Assembly: GCA_028684935.1 (NCBI GenBank)
Contig: JAQUEX010000007.1
Span: forward strand, 1 to 38,099
DNA from: Kiritimatiellia bacterium
GTDB taxonomy: Bacteria; Verrucomicrobiota; Kiritimatiellia; RFP12; UBA1067
Direction of reading: 5' to 3'
Length of the DNA: 38,099 bases
Under the pieces are notes generated by a model, which worked only from the letters and a program-made list of their open reading frames with translations, was not told where the DNA came from and searched no databases. Shown here one piece after another: positions 30,173-38,099 of this stretch; within the stretch, counting starts at the first letter, position 1, and every line of letters begins with the position of its first letter. The position numbers were made by a program, and so were the translations under genes.

Positions 30173-30197
30173 TTCGGATGATCGGCTGCGTTGAATT

Positions 30198-30926
30198 ATG
30201 GATCGAAAATTTGCCATTTTGGGGGACATCCACGCAAATCTTGAGGCGTTGACGGCGGTGGTGGAAGACGCCCGCCGGCGGGGTGTGACGGACTTTGTCT
30301 CGGTCGGTGACGTGGTGGGTTACAATGCCAGTCCGTCTGAGTGTATCAAGCTGGTCCGTGAGCTGGGGTGTGTCACCGTGCGGGGCAACCACGATCACTA
30401 TTGCTCGTATAACGAGAGCCTTGATGATTTTCAGCCTCTGGCTGCGAGCGTGATCGCGTGGACACGGCGCCAACTGACGGAAGATGATGTCAAATGGCTG
30501 CACGATCTGCCCTTCCACAAGGCGTGCGGCGGATTTACGCTGGTGCACAGCACGCTTGACATGCCGGATCGCTGGGGCTATGTGTTCGACACGCTGGCGG
30601 CGGAGGCGAATTTCAGCTACCAGATGACCGCTCTCTGCTTTCACGGCCATACGCACGTGCCGATGATTTATGAGAAGCAGCAGGAGATCACACGCATCGA
30701 GCCCTGCAAAACCAAGATCACGTTCGGCAAAAAGTACTTCATCAACGTGGGTAGCGTCGGCCAGCCGCGCGATGGTGACTCGCGCAGCGCGTATGTCCTG
30801 TATGGCGCGAAGACCAAAGAACTTGAGTTTGTCCGTGTCGTCTACGATGTGCAGGCTGCCATGGAGAAAAACATGCGCGCCGGCTTGCCCGAACGGTTGG
30901 CGCTGCGCTTGGCGCAGGGGCGCTGA
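30198..30926 (+). CDS. Calcineurin-like metallophosphoesterase
   Basis: This 242-residue protein has the dimetal phosphoesterase motifs LGDIHAN (Asp10, His12), VGDVVGY (Asp38), GNHDH (Asn64, His65), LVHST and HGHTHVP. The GDVVGYNASPSECI block is that of the small YfcE/MJ0936-like phosphodiesterases found across bacteria. It has no signal peptide and is probably cytoplasmic; the substrate is unknown. It lies 25 nt after ispD without an obvious Shine-Dalgarno sequence and ends at the hairpin terminator at 30972-31006. Confidence 0.88.
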   Translation: MDRKFAILGDIHANLEALTAVVEDARRRGVTDFVSVGDVVGYNASPSECIKLVRELGCVTVRGNHDHYCSYNESLDDFQPLAASVIAWTRRQLTEDDVKWLHDLPFHKACGGFTLVHSTLDMPDRWGYVFDTLAAEANFSYQMTALCFHGHTHVPMIYEKQQEITRIEPCKTKITFGKKYFINVGSVGQPRDGDSRSAYVLYGAKTKELEFVRVVYDVQAAMEKNMRAGLPERLALRLAQGR

Positions 30927-30963
30927 AACGCGTTTCCCGTATTGAGACTTCGCCCGATTCCGT

Positions 30964-30992
30964 TTGTCAGTCCGCGCGATATTGTGTAAAAT
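30964..30992 (+). promoter_or_regulatory. promoter of the NifU-like/GGGtGRT operon
   Basis: -35 TTGTCA (30964-30969), 17-nt spacer, -10 TAAAAT (30987-30992). The -10 lies in the loop and right arm of the terminator hairpin for the preceding gene. The start codon at 31031 is reached after about 30 nt of leader. Confidence 0.6.
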
Positions 30993-31006
30993 CGCGCGGT
31001 TTTTTT
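30972..31006 (+). terminator. Rho-independent terminator after the metallophosphoesterase gene
   Basis: The stem CCGCGCGAT (30972-30980) pairs perfectly with ATCGCGCGG (30991-30999) around a 10-nt loop and is followed by seven Ts. It ends the ispD-phosphoesterase transcript and physically overlaps the next promoter. Confidence 0.75.
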
Positions 31007-31030
31007 CGTACACCTATGGAGGTCTATCAC

Positions 31031-31744
31031 ATGAGTTGTCCGTATCAATGCTCCCATGAAGTGGAGCAGATGTGCTGTGTGGCGAAGGGCGCCAAGCACG
31101 GGCCGGCACCGATCCCCGAAGAGGGCAAGTGGGTGCAGGTCAAGGAGATCAAAGACATTTCCGGTCTGACGCACGGCGTGGGCTGGTGTGCGCCGCAGCA
31201 AGGCGCCTGCAAACTGACGCTGAATATCAAGGACGGGATCATTCAGGAAGCGCTGGTCGAAACGATCGGCTGTTCAGGCATGACCCACTCGGCAGCCATG
31301 GCCGCCGAAGTGCTGACAGGCAAGACGGTGCTTGAAGCGCTCAACACGGACTTGGTGTGCGACGCGATCAACACGGCCATGCGCGAACTTTTCCTCCAGA
31401 TCGCGTACGGCCGCAGCCAGAGCGCCTTCTCTGAGGGCGGCCTGCCGATCGGCGCCGGCCTTGAAGATCTGGGCAAGGGCCTGCGCAGCCAGATCGGCAC
31501 GATGTACAGCACCAAGCAGAAGGGCGTGCGCTATCTCGAGATGGCGGAGGGCTATGTGAGCCGCCTGGCGCTCGACAAGAAAAACGAGGTGATCGGGTAC
31601 GAGTTTGTCCGTATGGGGCCGTTCATGGAACTGCTCAAGAAGGGTGAAGACCCGAAGAAGGCGCTGGAAAAATGCACAGGCACCTACGGTCGGTTCTCGA
31701 AAGAAATGGGCGCCGTCAAGTATATCGACCCGCGTCACGAGTAG
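31031..31744 (+). CDS. NifU/IscU-like iron-sulfur scaffold-type protein
   Basis: This 237-residue protein has a core resembling the IscU/NifU N-terminal fold: QGACKLTLNIKDGIIQEALV, ETIGCSGMTHSAAMAAEVLTG and LVCDAINTAMRELF. These supply three cysteines in the scaffold order, though the surrounding motifs differ from classical NifU. An unusual Cys-rich N-terminus (SCPYQCSHEVEQMCC) precedes it, and the C-terminal 100 residues are extra. I chose ATG 31031 because GGAGG lies at 31018-31022; an ATG at 31016 would consume that site. It lies 19 nt before the GGGtGRT gene, a pairing I recall from other anaerobes. A cluster-assembly role is plausible but unproven. Confidence 0.82.
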   Translation: MSCPYQCSHEVEQMCCVAKGAKHGPAPIPEEGKWVQVKEIKDISGLTHGVGWCAPQQGACKLTLNIKDGIIQEALVETIGCSGMTHSAAMAAEVLTGKTVLEALNTDLVCDAINTAMRELFLQIAYGRSQSAFSEGGLPIGAGLEDLGKGLRSQIGTMYSTKQKGVRYLEMAEGYVSRLALDKKNEVIGYEFVRMGPFMELLKKGEDPKKALEKCTGTYGRFSKEMGAVKYIDPRHE

Positions 31745-31763
31745 TTGAAAGGAGTTTTTTCTT

Positions 31764-32762
31764 ATGGCACTGTTCGAAAGCTATGCGCGGCGCATCAAGC
31801 AGATTGACGCCGTGTGCAAAAAGTATGGGATCAAGGATCTCCAGGAGGCGCGCAAGCTGTGCGTGGCCCAAGGGTTCGATCCCTATGATATCTGCAACTC
31901 GATCCAGAACATCTGCTTCGAGAACGCGAAGTGGGCGTATGTGTTGGGCGCGGCGATCGCGTTGAAGAAGGGGTGTGTCAAGGCGGCGGAAGCGGCCGAG
32001 GCCATCGGCGAGGGCCTTCAGGCCTTCTGTATTCCCGGCTCGGTCGCGGATGACCGCAAGGTCGGCATCGGTCACGGCAACCTGGCCGCGATGCTGCTGC
32101 GCGAAGAGACCCGCTGCTTCTGCTTTCTCGCGGGACACGAGTCGTTCGCGGCGGCCGAAGGCGCGATCGGCATCGCGCTCAAAGCGAATAAGGTCCGCAC
32201 CGCCCCGCTGCAGGTGATTCTCAACGGGCTCGGCAAGGATGCTGCCTATATCATCAGCCGCATTAACGGCTTCACCCACTGCGAGACAAAGTTCGACTAC
32301 GCGACCGGCAAGCTCAAGGTCACGAAGACGACCAAATTCTCCGACGGCGCCCGCGCGGCGGTCCGCTGCTACGGTGCGGACGATGTGCGCGAGGGTGTGG
32401 CGATCATGTGGAAAGAGAAGGTGGATGTCTCCATCACCGGTAACTCCACCAACCCCACGCGCTTTCAGCACCCGGTTGCGGGCACCTACAAGAAAGAGTG
32501 CGTCGAGCAGGGCAAGAAGTACTTCTCGGTGGCTTCCGGTGGCGGCACGGGCCGCACGCTGCATCCCGACAACATGGCGGCAGGTCCGGCTTCGTACGGC
32601 ATGACCGACACCATGGGGCGCATGCACTCCGACGCCCAGTTCGCCGGGTCCTCCTCGGTGCCGGCGCACGTCGAGATGATGGGTTTCCTCGGCATGGGCA
32701 ACAACCCGATGGTCGGCGCGACCGTCGCGGTGGCCGTGTCGATTGAGGAGTCCTTCAAGTAG
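31764..32762 (+). CDS. GGGtGRT family protein, function unknown
   Basis: This 332-residue protein carries the name-giving motif ASGGGTGRTLHPDN near residues 259-272. The family is conserved in anaerobic bacteria. Other strongly patterned blocks are GIGHGNLAAMLLREETRCFC, FLAGHESFAAAEGAIGIALK and FLGMGNNPMVGATVAVAVSI. It has no signal peptide or membrane segment and several conserved-looking cysteines. It follows an AAAGGAG ribosome-binding site and the NifU-like gene, so the two should be co-expressed. No biochemical role is known to me. The operon ends at the terminator at 32790-32828. Confidence 0.9.
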   Translation: MALFESYARRIKQIDAVCKKYGIKDLQEARKLCVAQGFDPYDICNSIQNICFENAKWAYVLGAAIALKKGCVKAAEAAEAIGEGLQAFCIPGSVADDRKVGIGHGNLAAMLLREETRCFCFLAGHESFAAAEGAIGIALKANKVRTAPLQVILNGLGKDAAYIISRINGFTHCETKFDYATGKLKVTKTTKFSDGARAAVRCYGADDVREGVAIMWKEKVDVSITGNSTNPTRFQHPVAGTYKKECVEQGKKYFSVASGGGTGRTLHPDNMAAGPASYGMTDTMGRMHSDAQFAGSSSVPAHVEMMGFLGMGNNPMVGATVAVAVSIEESFK

Positions 32763-32789
32763 TCGGCGTCTGTGTGACACAGCTTGCCA

Positions 32790-32828
32790 AGCGCCGTCCC
32801 GCATCGCGCGGGGCGGCGCTTTTTTTTC
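32790..32828 (+). terminator. Rho-independent terminator of the NifU-like/GGGtGRT operon
   Basis: The 13-bp stem AGCGCCGTCCCGC with GCGGGGCGGCGCT (one G-T pair) and a five-nt loop is followed by eight Ts. Confidence 0.9.
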
Positions 32829-33087
32829 ATCCGTCACCGCGACCGCCGCGTGGTCGCGGTACGATTTTCCCCGTCCGGCGCCGGTGCCGTTCCAGCGCTT
32901 CAGGTGAAAAGGGAAGCAGGCGAGTCGGGCGCGGGCGTCCCCGCCCGCATTGGGGTTTCTGGTTCCGGGTTCCGGGTTGCACGGTGAAATGTTCGGTGAC
33001 TCCGCGCGAGACCCTTTGCGCGAAACGTTGTGGCGGGCGGGGACGCCCGCGCTCCCGACTGCGCTTCCGTCTCTGCGGCCAAGCATG
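32829..33087. other. Noncoding interval with repeat-like sequence
   Basis: This gap lies between two convergent terminators. I see no coding frame with recognisable content. It holds the inverted repeat 32921-33063 and a short GTTCCGG tandem at 32961-32980. The possible translations are low-complexity peptides (WRAGTPAL-like) that I regard as artefacts. Confidence 0.6.
32921..33063. repeat. Long inverted repeat, REP-like intergenic element
   Basis: The left arm at 32921-32948 and the right arm at 33033-33063 are near-exact inverted copies. They share 19 nt without mismatch (GCGGGCGGGGACGCCCGCG and its complement), then CCCGACT after a two-nt insertion on the right. Each arm also contains its own hairpin GCGGGCG-TCCC-CGCCCGC. 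The arms are 84 nt apart, and the spacer carries a tandem of GTTCCGG. Confidence 0.75.
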
Positions 33088-33127
33088 AAAAAAAACAGGC
33101 GCCGGCGGGAAAAACCGCCGGCGCCTG
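33088..33127 (-). terminator. Rho-independent terminator of fba-nifJ
   Basis: On the minus strand, a perfect 13-bp stem (CAGGCGCCGGCGG/CCGCCGGCGCCTG) with a six-nt loop is followed by eight Ts. It begins 20 nt after the nifJ stop codon. Confidence 0.92.
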
Positions 33128-33146
33128 TCGTTCTGGATTGATCCCT

Positions 33147-36722
<3,576 letters not shown>

Positions 36723-36748
36723 GTGTGTATCTCCTTAAAAACGGTTCG

Positions 36749-36774
36749 GGCGCGTCCGGCTTGCCGAACGCGCC
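36749..36774 (-). other. Intercistronic hairpin between fba and nifJ
   Basis: GGCGCGT and ACGCGCC pair seven bp around an inner CGG/CCG stem, separated by one C-A mismatch. On the minus strand TTTTT follows after a few nt, directly before the nifJ ribosome-binding site. It may stabilise fba mRNA or attenuate transcription into nifJ. Confidence 0.45.
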
Positions 36775-36784
36775 ACGTGGGGGG

Positions 36785-37729
36785 TTATTTCTTCAGCGCG
36801 GCGCGGCAGGCGTCGACCTGGCCGGCCGAGCCGAGCAGCACGTTCTTCGCGGCGATGAACTTCGCGTACTCCGGGATGAAAACCTTGCCGGGATCGCGCA
36901 GGTCGAACTTCTCGGGGTGGTCGCGGAAAAACTCGCGGTGCACGCGGCACCAGACCAGGCGGCCGTCGGTGTCGATGTTGATCTTGGTCACGCCGAGCTT
37001 CGCCGCGCCGAGGAACTGCGAGGCGTCCACGCCGCTGGCGCCCTTGATCGCGCCGCCGGCCGCGTTGATGCGCGCGACCTCGTCCTGCGGCACCGAGGAG
37101 GAGCCGTGCATCACCAGCGGGAAGCCGGGCAGCAATTTCTGGATCTTCTCAAGAATGTCGAAGCGCAGCTTCTGGTCGCCCTTGAACTTGAACGCGCCGT
37201 GCGAGGTGCCGATCGCGCAGGCCAGCGAGTCGCAGCCGGTCTGCTTGACAAAGGTTTCGGCCTCCTCGGGCTGGGTGTAGACGTGCTCGTCGGCCGAGAC
37301 ATCCTCTTCCACGCCTTTGAGCTGTCCGAGTTCAGCCTCGACCACGATGCCCTTGGCGTGGGCGGCGTCCACGACGCGCTTGGTGATCTCGATGTTCTTC
37401 TCGAACGAATAGTGCGAGGCGTCGATCATGACGGAGCTGTAGACGCCTGAGGCGATGCAGTCCATGCAGGTCTCCTCGTCACCGTGGTCCAGATGCACCG
37501 CGAAGACGGCATCCGGGAAGATCTTGTCGGCCGTGGTCATCATCATCTCGAGCATCAGCTTGTGCGAATACGAGCGCGCGCCCTTGGAAAGCTGCACGAT
37601 GAAGGGGGCTTTGCTCTCGACGTTGCCTTTGAACAGGCCCATGGTCTGCTCGAGGTTGTTGATGTTGTACGCGCCGATCGCATACTTGCCGTACGCCTGC
37701 TGGAAAAGTTCTTTTGTGGTGACGATCAT
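36785..37729 (-). CDS. fba: Class II fructose-bisphosphate aldolase
   Basis: This 314-residue zinc-dependent aldolase has AVHLDHGDEETC with catalytic Asp81 and zinc ligand His82, EAELGQLKG, GTSHGAFKFKG (His177), VMHGSSSVPQDEV (His208) and KINIDTDGRLVW. It interconverts fructose 1,6-bisphosphate with dihydroxyacetone phosphate and glyceraldehyde 3-phosphate. The ATG at 37729 follows AGGAG, and a promoter lies at 37808-37836. It is transcribed toward nifJ, linking the aldolase step to pyruvate oxidation. Confidence 0.96.
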   Translation of the reverse strand: MIVTTKELFQQAYGKYAIGAYNINNLEQTMGLFKGNVESKAPFIVQLSKGARSYSHKLMLEMMMTTADKIFPDAVFAVHLDHGDEETCMDCIASGVYSSVMIDASHYSFEKNIEITKRVVDAAHAKGIVVEAELGQLKGVEEDVSADEHVYTQPEEAETFVKQTGCDSLACAIGTSHGAFKFKGDQKLRFDILEKIQKLLPGFPLVMHGSSSVPQDEVARINAAGGAIKGASGVDASQFLGAAKLGVTKINIDTDGRLVWCRVHREFFRDHPEKFDLRDPGKVFIPEYAKFIAAKNVLLGSAGQVDACRAALKK

Positions 37730-37807
37730 GGCTGACTCCTGTGGTTATCCCGGCCGGCCCGGCCTGCTACACACAGACGCGCCGATACCGCGAAAGAATG
37801 GCCTTAT

Positions 37808-37836
37808 ACTATACGGTTTACGGGGCTCGGCGGCAA
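37808..37836 (-). promoter_or_regulatory. promoter of fba-nifJ
   Basis: On the minus strand: -35 TTGCCG (37836-37831), 17-nt spacer, -10 TATAGT (37813-37808). The leader is about 70 nt. Confidence 0.55.
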
Positions 37837-37883
37837 GCCCAAACCAGGCCCAAACGGACCTTCCGTATTTTTTAAAATCGGCG

Positions 37884-37911
37884 TTGACGCCCGGCGTGAT
37901 TTTGGTATCCT
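37884..37911 (+). promoter_or_regulatory. promoter of tRNA-Gly
   Basis: -35 TTGACG (37884-37889), 16-nt spacer, -10 TATCCT (37906-37911). Transcription would start about 10 nt before the tRNA. Confidence 0.55.
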
Positions 37912-37927
37912 ACCAACACTCTTTTTT

Positions 37928-38001
37928 GCGGGCGTAATTCAATGGCAGAATAGGAGCTTCCCAAGCTTCTTACGTGGGTTCGATTCCCATCGCCCGCTCC
38001 A
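37928..38001 (+). tRNA. tRNA-Gly (anticodon CCC)
   Basis: This complete 74-nt tRNA has an encoded CCA end (37999-38001). The acceptor stem GCGGGCG pairs with CGCCCGC. The anticodon stem GGAGC/GCTTC holds the loop TTCCCAA, so the anticodon is CCC, reading Gly GGG codons. The T-arm contains GTTCGATTC. A promoter lies just upstream and a terminator follows at 38009-38044. Confidence 0.97.
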
Positions 38002-38008
38002 TCGCTTT

Positions 38009-38044
38009 AGACAATTCCTTGCGGCGCAAGGCGTTGTCTTTTTT
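38009..38044 (+). terminator. Rho-independent terminator after tRNA-Gly
   Basis: AGACAA pairs with TTGTCT around the inner stem CCTTG/CAAGG, and six Ts follow. It starts seven nt after the tRNA CCA end. Confidence 0.8.
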
Positions 38045-38056
38045 GTCTTTCGAACG

Positions 38057-38099
38057 TCACGGGGTTTTGTAGGTGACCTTGCCCACAGTATCGACCGTG
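38057..38099 (-). CDS. Possible 3' end of a gene running off the window
   Basis: On the minus strand the last bases read TVDTVGKVTYKTP and then TGA (38059-38057). It could be the C-terminus of a protein encoded beyond the window. The stretch is too short to identify, and it may be chance. Confidence 0.25.
   Translation of the reverse strand, partial: TVDTVGKVTYKTP

Overview
The window is high-GC bacterial chromosome and most likely comes from an anaerobic member of the Verrucomicrobiota/Kiritimatiellota (PVC) group. Four things point there: a 51-residue 'small basic protein' of the Chlamydiae/Verrucomicrobia type (7121-7276), pyruvate:ferredoxin oxidoreductase as a central enzyme, the siroheme-dependent AhbC/AhbD haem pair, and palindromic intergenic elements of a kind I associate with this group. 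The lineage is an inference; there is no rRNA in the window. I see no phage, transposase or CRISPR array.

Layout. 1-160: tRNA-Val(CAC). 160-6012 (-): a tightly overlapping run, holA > secreted SGNH/Ig-like protein > ahbC > ahbD. 6061-7276 (-): an SH3-like exported protein and the small basic protein. 7478-10018: a YgjP-type metalloprotease coupled to a GT4 glycosyltransferase (+), convergent and overlapping with a DMT permease (-). 10131-12245 (+): argF and a pyrB-like gene, the two carbamoyl-phosphate branch enzymes side by side. 12288-16491 (+): a secreted WPFY-repeat protein, then an mlaE-mlaF-mlaD lipid-transport cassette, closed by a cloverleaf palindrome. 16569-21159: crcB (-) divergent from a tRNA-dihydrouridine synthase that overlaps a 1,014-residue propeller histidine kinase (+). 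21233-27527 (-): panB > cysteine-less ketosynthase > AT-DH-phosphopantetheinyl transferase fusion > EEP-family hydrolase. 27636-29246: trmJ (+) and lgt (-), convergent. 29492-32762 (+): ispD, a metallophosphoesterase, then a NifU-like protein with a GGGtGRT protein. 33147-37729 (-): fba > nifJ. 37928-38001: tRNA-Gly(CCC), followed by a terminator and perhaps the end of one more gene.

The most unusual locus is 21998-27527. It looks like a small polyketide/fatty-acid synthase, but the expected catalytic residues of the KS (Cys to Thr), AT (His to Asn, altered oxyanion loop) and DH (His to Tyr) are replaced. Only the C-terminal Sfp-type phosphopantetheinyl transferase looks intact. There is no ACP, KR or ER, and the operon starts with panB, which makes the precursor of the phosphopantetheine arm. 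It may be a pseudo-synthase scaffold carrying a working PPTase, or it may act on a carrier protein encoded elsewhere.

A second theme is promoter architecture. Several genes (dus, panB, trmJ, lgt) have a plausible -10 hexamer ending only 6-7 nt before ATG, which predicts leaderless mRNAs. Several promoters share a TTTGCTAnnnT extended -10 pattern. All functional calls were made by reading the sequences without database searches.
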